From Nonomuraea harbinensis (GTDB taxonomy: Bacteria; Actinomycetota; Actinomycetes; Streptosporangiales; Streptosporangiaceae), in assembly GCF_019396385.1 (NCBI RefSeq), contig NZ_JAHKRN010000002.1, positions 124,001-188,000 of the forward strand: DNA of 64,000 nt. Direction: 5' to 3'. Below, piece after piece: positions 37,188-45,878 of the stretch. A program made the translations under genes and the position numbers. The notes below the pieces were generated by a model, which saw only the letters and a list, made by a program, of their open reading frames with translations, made no database searches and was not told the origin of the DNA. Positions within the stretch are counted from its first letter, which is position 1. Each line of letters starts with the position of its first letter.

Positions 37188-37367
37188 GTGGTCGCAGGCG
37201 GTGAGTGACCGCGCGGTGGGCCGGTCGAGGGGCTTCGCCGCCTTGAGCCGACCGCCTCTTCGCGCTGCACCTGCGTGTCTCACGAGCCGTCGACGTCCGC
37301 GGCTGACCGATCAGGCCGCCCGTCCTGCCGTTCCCCCGTCACGCGCGCGGGTCGACGTTCACCTTGG

Positions 37368-38996
37368 TTGACCAGGGACGACAAGGAGACGGCCGCGCAG
37401 GCGCACATCACCGCCCCCGTACGGGGTAACCGGTACGGGATGCGGATCGAGGACTGGTTCCTGACCGAGGAGGAACGCGGCAACGGGGCGACCAGGCTCG
37501 GCCCGTGGACGACCGGCAACGACGTACGCCCGCTCGTCCACGGAGCGACCTATTTCGCCGAGCTGCGGGCCTGCGTCGAGCGGCTCGGCCACGACGACCT
37601 GCTGCTCTTCGCCGACTGGCGCGGCGACCCCGACGAGCGCCTGACCCCCGACGGCCCGACCGTGGGCGAGGCGATGGCCGCGGCCGCGCGGCGCGGCGCC
37701 CTCGTACGCGGCCTCATCTGGCGCTCCCACATGGACCTGCTGCGTTTCAGCTCGGCCGAGAACCGCCGCCTCGGCAGGGAGATCGAGGACTCCGGCGGCC
37801 AGGCCCTGCTGGACACGCGGACCAAGCCGGGCGGCGCGCATCACCAGAAGTTCGTCATCCTGCGCCACGACGGCGACCCCGCCAGGGACGTCGCCTTCGT
37901 CGGCGGCATCGACCTGTGTCACAGCCGCCGCGACGACGCGGACCATCTGGGCGACCCGCAGAGCTGCCCCATGCCCGCCGTGTACGGCCACCGCCCGCCC
38001 TGGCACGACGTCCAGGTCGCCATCCACGGGCCGGCCGTCGCCGAGGTGGAGGCGGTCTTCTGTGAACGCTGGGAGGACCCCGCCCCCGAGACCCGCGACC
38101 CGCTGCGCCGGCTGCGCGACCACATCGGCCGGATGGACGACGCCCCGCCGCTGCCGAAGCCGGGTCCGCCTCCGCCGCCGGCCGGGCGGCACGCGGTGCA
38201 GTTATTGCGTACCTATCCGGCGCGGCGCGACCGCTACCCGTTCGCGCCGGACGGCGAGCGCAGCATCGCCCGCGCCTACCGCAAGGTGCTGGCCCGCGCC
38301 CGCTCCATCGTCTATCTGGAGGACCAGTACCTGTGGTCCACCGACGTCATCGAGCCGTTCGCGGAGGCGCTGGAGCGCGAGCCCGGCCTGCGCATGATCG
38401 TCGTCGTGCCGCGCCATCCCGACCAGGACGGCCTGCTGGCCGGCCCCGCCAGCCTGATCGGCCGTGCGGACGCCCTGGCCCGGCTGCGCGCCGCCGGCGG
38501 CGACCGGGTCGCCGTCTACGACCTGGAGAACCACCGGGGCACGCCGATCTACGTGCACGCCAAGGCCTGCGTGGTGGACGACATGTGGGCCACGGTCGGC
38601 TCCGACAACGTCAACCTGCGCTCGTGGACGTACGACTCGGAGCTGAGCTGCGCGGTGCTGGACGAGCGGGAGGACCCGCGTCCGCCGTACGGCGCGCTGC
38701 GCTTCGCCCGCGACCTGCGGCTGACCCTCATGGCCGAGCACCTGGATCTACCCGGCGGCGAGCAGGACAAGCTGTGCGACCCGGCCGCCGCCTTCGCGGC
38801 GTTCGCGCGGGCCGCGTCCCGGCTGGAGGAGTGGCACCGGGGCGGCGAGGAGGGGCCGCGCCCGCCGGGCCGGCTGCGCCCGCACCCGGAGCCCACCCTG
38901 TCGAGGCTGCAGAAGGTACTGGCCATGCCCCTCTACCGGTTCGCGGTGGACCCGGACGGGCGGCCGGCCGAGCTTCGGCGGTCGGGCCGGTTCTGA
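37368..38996 (+). CDS. Phospholipase D-family protein
   Basis: This PLD superfamily enzyme of about 542 residues has both HKD motifs. The first is HHQKFVILRHD followed by VGGIDLC (about residue 158). The second is HAKACVVDDMWATVGSDNVN (about 396). It may hydrolyse or transfer phosphatidyl groups; no signal peptide is seen. The start is uncertain. I use the TTG at 37368, because codons between it and the ATG at 37440 have strong G/C third positions while those upstream do not. A GTG at 37275 is the longest option. The gene is bracketed by two copies of a palindromic element. Confidence 0.88.
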   Translation: MTRDDKETAAQAHITAPVRGNRYGMRIEDWFLTEEERGNGATRLGPWTTGNDVRPLVHGATYFAELRACVERLGHDDLLLFADWRGDPDERLTPDGPTVGEAMAAAARRGALVRGLIWRSHMDLLRFSSAENRRLGREIEDSGGQALLDTRTKPGGAHHQKFVILRHDGDPARDVAFVGGIDLCHSRRDDADHLGDPQSCPMPAVYGHRPPWHDVQVAIHGPAVAEVEAVFCERWEDPAPETRDPLRRLRDHIGRMDDAPPLPKPGPPPPPAGRHAVQLLRTYPARRDRYPFAPDGERSIARAYRKVLARARSIVYLEDQYLWSTDVIEPFAEALEREPGLRMIVVVPRHPDQDGLLAGPASLIGRADALARLRAAGGDRVAVYDLENHRGTPIYVHAKACVVDDMWATVGSDNVNLRSWTYDSELSCAVLDEREDPRPPYGALRFARDLRLTLMAEHLDLPGGEQDKLCDPAAAFAAFARAASRLEEWHRGGEEGPRPPGRLRPHPEPTLSRLQKVLAMPLYRFAVDPDGRPAELRRSGRF

Positions 38997-39002
38997 CCGC
39001 TG

Positions 39003-39043
39003 CTGGATGATTGATTCCACACCCCTTGGAATCAATCATCCAG
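39003..39043. repeat. Perfect palindromic repeat element/hairpin
   Basis: The 17-bp arms CTGGATGATTGATTCCA and TGGAATCAATCATCCAG are perfectly complementary around a 7-base loop, CACCCCT, seven bases after the phospholipase D stop. It matches the element at 37162 in opposite orientation. It can end transcription, but the sequence conservation suggests a dispersed repeat. Confidence 0.75.
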
Positions 39044-39065
39044 ACGGGGGCGCTTAGATGGGGGA

Positions 39066-39992
39066 ATGTCCCAGCTGAGAAACAAGGTGCTCGTCGTCGG
39101 CATGGACGGCCTGCGCTTCGACCGGCTGCGCGCGCTGCGCCCGCCGGTCCTGACGTCGCTGATGTCCGCGGGCGCGTACGGCACGAGCCTGCTCCCGTAC
39201 GGGGAGGAGGACGCGCCGCGGACCGAGTCGCCCGGCGAGGTCGTCCCCGAGCCGCCGGCGGAGCCGGCTCCGCCCGGGGAACGCGTGATCAGGGCGCGGA
39301 CCGACTCGGGGCCTGGCTGGTCGTCGATCGCCAGCGGGGTGTGGCCGGACAAACATGGCGTGGTGGACAACGGGTTCGCCGGAGCACAGTTCACGAAATA
39401 TCCGGACTTCTTGTCGCGGGCGCAGGCCGCGCGCCCCGACCTCACGACGGCGGCGTTCTTCTCCTGGGCGGCCCTCGACGAGCACGGCGCCTTCGGCCGG
39501 ACCATCGGCCACCGGCTCGTCCTCGACGGCTACGCGCTCACCTTCGCCGGCGCCGACAAGCAGGTCACCGCCGAGGCCGGGCGCCACCTGGCGGAGGCCG
39601 GCCCCGACCTGTCGTTCGTCTACCTGGGCGACACCGACGAGGTGGCGCACGAGCTGGGGCCGTTCTGCCCCGAGTACACCGCCGCGCTCATGACCCAGGA
39701 CACCGCCCTGGGCGGCTTCCTCGACGCGATCCGCGGCCGGCCCTCGTACGCGGGGGAGCGGTGGACGGTTCTGGTGACCACCGACCACGGCCACGTCGAC
39801 GAGGGCGGCCACGGCGGCGCCTCGGACGAGGAGCGGACGGTGTTCGTCATCGCCGCCCGGCTGGGCGCCGACCTGGGCGGCGTGCCGCTGGCCGGGCCGC
39901 GGCCGGTGGACGTGGGCCCGACGGCGCTGGCCCAGCTCGGCATCCCGGTGGACCCGGCGTGGGACCTGGACGGTGTGCCGCTGCCGATCTGA
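39066..39992 (+). CDS. Alkaline phosphatase-superfamily phosphodiesterase
   Basis: This 308-residue protein resembles the type I phosphodiesterase/nucleotide pyrophosphatase group. Metal ligands fit Asp in VVGMDGLRFD, a serine/threonine region near RTDSGPGWSSIASGVWP (the nucleophile equivalent), YLGDTDEVAHELG with Asp and His, and TTDHGHVDEGGHGG with further Asp/His ligands. It has no signal peptide, so it acts in the cytoplasm or at the membrane. It starts 23 bp after the palindromic element with a GGGGGA-type ribosome site, and it is 76 bp upstream of the PEP-utilising enzyme. The substrate is unknown. Confidence 0.82.
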   Translation: MSQLRNKVLVVGMDGLRFDRLRALRPPVLTSLMSAGAYGTSLLPYGEEDAPRTESPGEVVPEPPAEPAPPGERVIRARTDSGPGWSSIASGVWPDKHGVVDNGFAGAQFTKYPDFLSRAQAARPDLTTAAFFSWAALDEHGAFGRTIGHRLVLDGYALTFAGADKQVTAEAGRHLAEAGPDLSFVYLGDTDEVAHELGPFCPEYTAALMTQDTALGGFLDAIRGRPSYAGERWTVLVTTDHGHVDEGGHGGASDEERTVFVIAARLGADLGGVPLAGPRPVDVGPTALAQLGIPVDPAWDLDGVPLPI

Positions 39993-40068
39993 TTGTTCAT
40001 CAAGTGTTGAATTTCTCGCCCACCAGGGGAAGACTCGTGTTCAGGGACCACGAGGGGCGGGAGGCCCG

Positions 40069-42669
40069 ATGGTGCTTGACCTTTCCCAGGTGCGCGGCGG
40101 GATGCTGGCGGAAGCCGGCGGGAAGGCCGCCAACCTCGGCGAGCTGATCGGGGCGGGCCTGCCGGTGCCGCCGGGCTGGGTGGTGACCACCGACGCCTAC
40201 CGGCGGGTCGCCGCCGAGGCGGGCCTGGACGGGCTGATCGCCGCCGGCGGTGACGGGCTGGCGGAGAAGGCCAGGGAACGGCTGCTCGCCACCCCCGTCC
40301 CGCCGGACATCGCGCGGGCCGTCGCCGTCGCGTACGAGAAGCTGCCGGCGGGCGCGGCGGTGGCGGTGCGGTCGTCGGCCACGGCCGAGGACCTGCCGCA
40401 CGCCAGCTTCGCCGGCCAGCAGGACACCTACCTCAACGTGACGGGCGCCGAGGCGGTGCTCGACGCGGTGCGCCGCTGCTGGGCCTCGCTCTGGACCGAC
40501 AGGGCCGTCGCCTACCGCGAGGCCAACGGCGTCGATCACGCCGGCGTCAGCCTGGCCGTCGTGGTGCAGGAGATGGTGGACGCCCGGGTGGCCGGCGTGA
40601 TGTTCACCGCCAACCCGGTGACCGGCAGGCGGCACGAGGCGGTGATCGACGCCGCCCCCGGTCTCGGCGAGGCCGTCGTGTCGGGCGCGGTCAACCCCGA
40701 CCGGTTCGTCGCCGACGCCCGCACCGGCGAGATCCGCGAGCGCCGCGCGGGCGACAAGCGGCTGCTCGTCCGGGCCCTGCCGGGCGGCGGCACCGAGCGG
40801 CTCGACACGCCGCCGCGCGACGGGTTCTGCCTCACCGACGACCAGGTGCGGGAGCTGGCCGCGCTGGGCGCCAGGGTCGAGGAGCACTACGGCGCCCCGC
40901 AGGACACCGAGTGGGCCATCGGCGCCGACGGCGGGCTGTGGCTGACCCAGGCCAGGCCGATCACCACCCTGTACCCGCTGCCCGAGCCCCGGGACGGCCT
41001 GCGGGTGTACTTCTCGTTCAACGTCGCGCAGGGCGTCATGGGCCCGCTCACGCCGCTGGGGCAGGCGACGATCAAGCTGCTCGCCTCCGGCGCCGCGGGC
41101 GCGTTCGGGCGCCCGCCCGCCGACCCGCGCGAGGGGCCGCCGGTCCTGGTCTCGGCGGGGGAGCGGCTCTGGATCGACATCACCACCCCGCTGCGCAGCC
41201 GCGCGGGACGGGTGATCCTGCCCCGGGTCATGCAGGTGGGCGAGGCCCGCACCGTGGCGCTGGTGCGCGAGCTGGCCGCCGACCCCCGGCTGCCGGTGAC
41301 GCACACCTCGCGCCGCCCGCTCCTCCGGGCCGCCGCCCACTTCGGCCGCCGCCTGCGGGTCCCCGCCAAGGTGCTGCGGGCGCTCACCCGCCCGGAACGC
41401 GCGCTCGCGTACACCCGCAAGCTGGGCGAGGACCTCGACGGGCACCTGCGGCTGCCCGAGACGGCCACGCCCGCCGACCGGCTGCGGCACGCCCAGCGGA
41501 TGCTCGGCGGCGCCTTCCCCGCGATCGTCTCGATCATGCCGACGGCGCTCACCGGATACGGGCTGTACGCGCTGGCCGCCAGGCTGTCCGGGACGCCGCT
41601 GGGCGAGATGCAGGAGGTGCTGCGCAGCGTCCCGAACAACCCGACCACCGAGATGGACCTGGAGCTGTGGCGGCTCGCCACGCGCATCGAGCCGGAGGTG
41701 TTCCGGCGCGAGCCGGTCGCCGAGCTGGTCCGCCGCTACCGCGCCGGCACGCTGCCTCCCGTCGCCCAGCGCGAGATCACCGCGTTCCTCGGCCTGTACG
41801 GGCACCGCGGCGTCGCCGAGATCGACATCGGCGTGCCCCGCTGGTCGGAGGAGCCGGGCCACATCCTCGGCGCGCTGGCCAACTACCTGCGCATGGACGC
41901 GGACGCCGACCACGCCCCGGCCGCGCTGTTCGCCAGGGGCGAGGTGGCCGCCCGGCGGGCGGTGGCCGAGGCCGTGGCCGCCGCGCGCCGCCGCGGCCGG
42001 CTCCGCGCCGCGGTCGTCCGGTTCGCCCTGGGCCGCGCCCGGCAGTTCGCCGGGCTCCGCGAGCTGCCCAAGTTCTACGCGGTCAAGGCCATCGCCGGCG
42101 TACGGGCGAGCCTGCTGGAGGTGGGCGGCCACCTGGTGGACGAGGGTGTGCTGGACTCGGCGCAGGACGTGTTCTTCCTGGACTTCGCCGAGCTGGAGGC
42201 GGCGGTGGCCGGGGAGGGCGGTGACGCGCGGGAGACCGTCGCCGCCCGCCGGGCCGTCCACGAGCGGGAGCGCCGCCGCAGGCACGTGCCGAGGCTTATG
42301 CTGTCGGACGGCACCGAGCCCGAGGCGGCGATGGCCGGCGCGGCGCCGGAGGGGGCGATCACCGGCACCCCCGCCTCGTCGGGCACCGTCACGGGGACGG
42401 CGCGGGTGGTGCTCGACCCGGTCGGCGCCCAGCTGGAGCCCGGCGAGATCCTGGTCTGCCCGTCCACCGACCCCGGGTGGACGCCGCTGTTCCTCACCGC
42501 GGGCGGCCTGGTCATGGAGATGGGCGGCGCCATGTCGCACGGCGCGGTGGTGGCGCGGGAGTACGGCATCCCCGCCGTCGTCGGCGTCCCCGACGCCACC
42601 CACCGCATCGCGTCGGGCGCTCAGGTCACGGTGAACGGCGCCGCCGGCACGGTCACCACGCCCGCGTAG
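40069..42669 (+). CDS. PEP-utilising phosphotransferase with rifampicin phosphotransferase-like domain order
   Basis: This 866-residue protein has three parts. An N-terminal ATP-grasp/PEP-pyruvate-binding domain (about 1-310) carries GGKAANLGELIGAGLPVPPG and AVRSSATAEDLPHASFAGQQ. A middle region (about 330-760) follows, then a C-terminal phosphohistidine swivel domain with GGAMSHGAVVAREYGIPAVV. The swivel His is residue 824. PEP synthase of E. coli instead has its His in the middle, whereas rifampicin phosphotransferase has ATP, substrate and His domains in this order and a His near 825. It could be an antibiotic kinase or another phosphotransferase. No rifamycin-associated element-like promoter motif was found upstream. 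The GGGAGG site fixes the start. Confidence 0.8.
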   Translation: MVLDLSQVRGGMLAEAGGKAANLGELIGAGLPVPPGWVVTTDAYRRVAAEAGLDGLIAAGGDGLAEKARERLLATPVPPDIARAVAVAYEKLPAGAAVAVRSSATAEDLPHASFAGQQDTYLNVTGAEAVLDAVRRCWASLWTDRAVAYREANGVDHAGVSLAVVVQEMVDARVAGVMFTANPVTGRRHEAVIDAAPGLGEAVVSGAVNPDRFVADARTGEIRERRAGDKRLLVRALPGGGTERLDTPPRDGFCLTDDQVRELAALGARVEEHYGAPQDTEWAIGADGGLWLTQARPITTLYPLPEPRDGLRVYFSFNVAQGVMGPLTPLGQATIKLLASGAAGAFGRPPADPREGPPVLVSAGERLWIDITTPLRSRAGRVILPRVMQVGEARTVALVRELAADPRLPVTHTSRRPLLRAAAHFGRRLRVPAKVLRALTRPERALAYTRKLGEDLDGHLRLPETATPADRLRHAQRMLGGAFPAIVSIMPTALTGYGLYALAARLSGTPLGEMQEVLRSVPNNPTTEMDLELWRLATRIEPEVFRREPVAELVRRYRAGTLPPVAQREITAFLGLYGHRGVAEIDIGVPRWSEEPGHILGALANYLRMDADADHAPAALFARGEVAARRAVAEAVAAARRRGRLRAAVVRFALGRARQFAGLRELPKFYAVKAIAGVRASLLEVGGHLVDEGVLDSAQDVFFLDFAELEAAVAGEGGDARETVAARRAVHERERRRRHVPRLMLSDGTEPEAAMAGAAPEGAITGTPASSGTVTGTARVVLDPVGAQLEPGEILVCPSTDPGWTPLFLTAGGLVMEMGGAMSHGAVVAREYGIPAVVGVPDATHRIASGAQVTVNGAAGTVTTPA

Positions 42670-43508
42670 CGCTCCTTCATCGTGGCCACCACCTCGTCCG
42701 GGTCCGCCGCCCAGACGTCGGCGTTGAAGATCTCCACCTCGACGTCGCCGATGTATCCGGCGGCGGCCACCGCCCGGGTGATCGGCGGGAAGTCGATCAC
42801 CCCGTCGCCCATCATGCCCCGGCCCAGCAGCACGTCCGCCGGCAGCGGGTGCAGGTAGTCGCACACCTGGTAGGAGGCGATCCGCCGGCCCGCCCTGGCG
42901 ATCTGCTCGTGGAGCGCCGGGTCCCACCACACGTGGAAGGTGTCGACCACCACGCCGACCTGCTCCTCCGGGTACGGCAGCGCCAGGTCGAGCGCCTGCC
43001 CGAGCGTGGAGAGCACGGCCCGGTCCGGGCAGTAGACCGGGTGCAGCGGCTCCAGGGCCAGCTTCACCCCGCGCTCTCCCGCGTACGGGGCCAGCGAGGC
43101 GAGGGCCTCGGCCACCCGCTCCCGCGCCCCGGCGACATCGCGCGAGAACCCGGCGGGCAGCGGCTCGCCCGGCCGCACCCCCGGCAGCCCGCCGACCACC
43201 ATCACCAGGCAGGCCGCGCCCAGTTCGGCGGCCTCGTCGACGGCCCGCCGGTTGTCCTCCAGCGCCTCCGCGAACGCCCGCCGGCCCTCCTCGCCGGGCA
43301 GCCCGCCCGCCGTCAGGAAGCCGCCCCGGCAGAGTGACGAGACCCGCAGCCCGGCCTCGCGCACCAGCTTGGCGCTGCGCGCGAGCCCCGTCTCGGCCAC
43401 CTTCTCCCGCCACAGGCCGACGGCCTCCAGCCCGTGCCTGGCGCAGCCGTCGACCGCCTCGGGCAGCGACCACCGCCGTGTCGTCCACTGGTTCAGCGAC
43501 AGGCTCAC
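42621..43508 (-). CDS. Sugar phosphate isomerase/epimerase-like protein
   Basis: This 295-residue TIM-barrel protein of the xylose isomerase-like family opens SLSLNQWTTRRWSLPEAVDG. Candidate metal ligands are Glu in LALEPLHPVY, Asp/His in VVVDTFHVWWDP and Glu in DVEVEIFNADVW. Related proteins act on keto-sugars and cyclitols. The start is GTG, overlapping the stop of the preceding DUF993 gene as GTGA. It is the last gene of a three-gene operon with an oxidoreductase and an aldolase-like protein. Its 3' end overlaps the convergent PEP-utilising gene by 49 bases. Confidence 0.85.
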   Translation of the reverse strand: MSLSLNQWTTRRWSLPEAVDGCARHGLEAVGLWREKVAETGLARSAKLVREAGLRVSSLCRGGFLTAGGLPGEEGRRAFAEALEDNRRAVDEAAELGAACLVMVVGGLPGVRPGEPLPAGFSRDVAGARERVAEALASLAPYAGERGVKLALEPLHPVYCPDRAVLSTLGQALDLALPYPEEQVGVVVDTFHVWWDPALHEQIARAGRRIASYQVCDYLHPLPADVLLGRGMMGDGVIDFPPITRAVAAAGYIGDVEVEIFNADVWAADPDEVVATMKERYAGVVTVPAAPFTVT

Positions 43509-44668
43509 AGCCCGTTCACCTCCAGCAGCGCCCGCATCCGGCGCACCGCGAGCTCCTGGTCGGCCAGCAGCCCCGCCCGGTCGGCCAGCCGGAACACCTC
43601 CGCCAGATGCGTCAGCGACCGGGCCGACTGCGCGCCGTTCACCATCGCGAACGCGTCCTGGTGCCCGTTCAGCCACGCCAGGAACACGATCCCCGTCTTG
43701 TAGTGGAACGTCGGCGACTCGAAGATCTTGCGCGACAACGGCACCGTCGGCGCCAGGATCTCCTCGTACGAGGCCAGCAGCCGGTCCCTGTCCGGCCCGG
43801 CGGGCGCGGCCTCGGCGGCGTCCAGCGCCCGCAGCGCCGCGGCGGCGGCCGGGGCGATCGCGTCGAAGATGCCCAGCAGCGCGTGCGAGCCCGTCCTGAT
43901 CAGCGACGGGTAGTTGAAGTCGTCGCCGGTGTAGAGCCTGACGCCCGCGGGCAGCGCGGCGCGCAGCCGCACCTCGTGCTCCTCGTCCAGCAGCGACACC
44001 TTCACCCCGTCCACCATCGGGGCGTGCGCGTGGACCAGCTCCAGGAACGACTCCGTGGCCGCCGCGACGTCGCGCGCCCCCCAGTAGCCGGCCAGCTGGG
44101 GGTCGAACATCTCGCCCAGCCAGTGCAGGATCACCGGCCGGTCCGCCAGCCCGAACAGCTTCCCGTACACCCGGTGGTAGTCCTTCGGGCCGCCCGCCAC
44201 CCGGGCGAGCTGCCGCGACGCCATGATGATCACTCCGGCGCCGGTCTCCTGGACGGTCTCCACCTGTTCGGCGTACGCGGCGACGATGGCGTCCAGGTCG
44301 TCCGCGCCGGGCGCGTGATCGGTCCCGGCGCCGCACGCGACCAGCTCCGCCGGGTCGCCGAGCGTGGCCGCCTCGGCGGCGCTGCGCCTGATCAGCTCAC
44401 GGGTGGCGGCCCAGTCCAGGCCCATGTTGCGCTGCGCGGTGTCCATCGCGTCGGCCACCCGCAGCCCGTACGACCACAGATGGCGGCGGAAACGCAGCGT
44501 GGCTTCCCAGTCGACGGCGGCCGGCGCGCCGGGGGTGTTGTCGCCGAGCGGGTCGGCCACCACGTGCGCGGCCGCGTACACCACGCGGCTGGTGGCGGGG
44601 CCGCCGCCGGTCGGCCAGGTCACCGGCTCGCTCAGCGTGTACGGGCCGCCGGGCAGGTCGATCCTCAC
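43505..44668 (-). CDS. DUF993/dihydrodipicolinate synthase-like aldolase family protein
   Basis: This 387-residue protein belongs to the DUF993 group, a TIM-barrel family distantly related to dihydrodipicolinate synthase-type class I aldolases. Recognisable segments are RHLWSYGLRVADAMDTAQRN, VILHWLGEMFDPQLAGYWG, and DGVKVSLLDEEHEVRLR, whose Lys may be the Schiff-base residue. FNYPSLI follows. Its reaction has not been settled, but the genes recur with Gfo/Idh dehydrogenases and xylose isomerase-like proteins. It is coupled on both sides by GTGA overlaps, so the three proteins should be made in fixed ratio. Confidence 0.8.
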   Translation of the reverse strand: MRIDLPGGPYTLSEPVTWPTGGGPATSRVVYAAAHVVADPLGDNTPGAPAAVDWEATLRFRRHLWSYGLRVADAMDTAQRNMGLDWAATRELIRRSAAEAATLGDPAELVACGAGTDHAPGADDLDAIVAAYAEQVETVQETGAGVIIMASRQLARVAGGPKDYHRVYGKLFGLADRPVILHWLGEMFDPQLAGYWGARDVAAATESFLELVHAHAPMVDGVKVSLLDEEHEVRLRAALPAGVRLYTGDDFNYPSLIRTGSHALLGIFDAIAPAAAAALRALDAAEAAPAGPDRDRLLASYEEILAPTVPLSRKIFESPTFHYKTGIVFLAWLNGHQDAFAMVNGAQSARSLTHLAEVFRLADRAGLLADQELAVRRMRALLEVNGL

Positions 44669-45810
44669 AGCTGCGGCACCTCGATCCTGCGGCCCTCCGC
44701 CGACGAGCGCAGGCCCAGCTCGGCCAGCTGCACGCCGCGCGCGCCCGACGCGAAGTCGTACGGGAACGGCGCGTCCTCCAGGACGTGGCGGACGTACAGC
44801 TCCCACTGGATCTTGAAGCCGTTGTCGAACTCGGCGTTGTCCGGCACCGTCTGCCAGTCGTCGCGGAAGCGGGCGGTCACCGGCAGGTCGGGGTTCCAGA
44901 CCGGCTTGGGGGTGGCGGCGCGATGCTGCGCCCGGCAGTCGCGCAGGCCCGCGACGGCGCTGCCGTGGGTGCCGTCCACCTGGAACTCCACCAGCTCGTC
45001 CCGGTTGACGCGGACCGTCCAGGAGGAGTTGATCTGCGCGACGACGCCGCCCTCCAGCTCGAAGATCCCGTAGGCGGCGTCGTCGGCGGTGGCCGCGTAG
45101 CGGTCGCCCCGCTCGTCCACCCGCTCGGGGATGTGCGTGGCGGCGTGCGCGTACACCGAGGTGACCCGGCCGAAGAGGTTCTCCATCACGTAGTGCCAGT
45201 GCGGGAACATGTCGAGCACGATGCCGCCGCCGTCCTCCGACCGGTAGTTCCACGACGGGCGCTGCGCCTCCTGCCAGTCGCCCTCGAACACCCAGTAGCC
45301 GAACTCGCCGCGCACCGACAGGATCCGGCCGAAGAAGCCGCCGTCGACCAGGCGCTTGAGCTTCAGCAGGCCCGGCAGGAACAGCTTGTCCTGCACCACG
45401 CCGTTCTTGACGCCCTTGGCCGCGGCGGCCTCCGCCAGCGCGACCGCCTCCTGCACCGACTCGGCGGTGGGCTTCTCGGCGTAGATGTGCTTGCCCGCGT
45501 CGACGGCCTTGAGCACGGCCTTGACCCGGGCCGAGGTGACCTGGGCGTCGAAGTAGATCAGGTTGCCGTCGTCGGCCAGCGCGGCGTCGAGGTCGGTGGT
45601 GTGGTCGGGGATGCCGTGGGCGGCCGCGATCCGGGCGAGCTTGTCGGCGTTCCTGCCGACGAGCACCGGCCTGAGGGTGACCCTGCTGCCGTCGGAGAGC
45701 GTCACACCGCCCTGTTCGTTGATCGCCAAAACGGAGCGGACCAGATGCTGCCGGTAGCCCATCCGTCCGGTGACGCCGTTCATGACGACGCCGATGGTGC
45801 GCACGCTCAT
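44665..45810 (-). CDS. Gfo/Idh/MocA-family sugar/cyclitol dehydrogenase
   Basis: This 381-residue NAD(P)-dependent oxidoreductase has an N-terminal Rossmann fold (RTIGVVMNGVTGRMGYRQHL, an unusual glycine-rich region) and the catalytic lysine motif IYAEKPTAES (about residue 130). C-terminal beta-sheet residues include DMFPHWHYVMEN, with Asp/His as in this family. These enzymes oxidise sugar or inositol hydroxyls to ketones. It is the first gene of the operon with the DUF993 and isomerase-like genes. AAAGGA precedes the ATG, and a perfect LacI-type operator lies 14 bases upstream. Confidence 0.92.
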   Translation of the reverse strand: MSVRTIGVVMNGVTGRMGYRQHLVRSVLAINEQGGVTLSDGSRVTLRPVLVGRNADKLARIAAAHGIPDHTTDLDAALADDGNLIYFDAQVTSARVKAVLKAVDAGKHIYAEKPTAESVQEAVALAEAAAAKGVKNGVVQDKLFLPGLLKLKRLVDGGFFGRILSVRGEFGYWVFEGDWQEAQRPSWNYRSEDGGGIVLDMFPHWHYVMENLFGRVTSVYAHAATHIPERVDERGDRYAATADDAAYGIFELEGGVVAQINSSWTVRVNRDELVEFQVDGTHGSAVAGLRDCRAQHRAATPKPVWNPDLPVTARFRDDWQTVPDNAEFDNGFKIQWELYVRHVLEDAPFPYDFASGARGVQLAELGLRSSAEGRRIEVPQL

Positions 45811-45823
45811 GGGGATCCTTTCA

Positions 45824-45839
45824 GGGAAAGCGCTTTCCC
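45824..45839. promoter_or_regulatory. LacI-type operator of the sugar-oxidation operon
   Basis: GGGAAAGC-GCTTTCCC is a perfect 16-bp palindrome with central CG, between the dehydrogenase start (45810) and RNase D (end 45879). It has the same core as the dyad at the LacI gene at 35352. Confidence 0.75.
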
Positions 45840-45878
45840 GAACCGTACGGCGGAGCCGCCTGAGGCGTCAAGAGCCGC

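Noticed and set aside
39993-40068. Looked for a rifamycin-associated element before the PEP-utilising gene
   Set aside because: No 19-bp GGGGCTTG-type palindrome is present, so Rph assignment rests on domain order only.
40000-43488. A 1162-codon minus-strand open frame across the PEP-utilising gene
   Set aside because: It runs antisense to a convincing three-domain enzyme and gives only repetitive Arg/Gly/Ala sequence.
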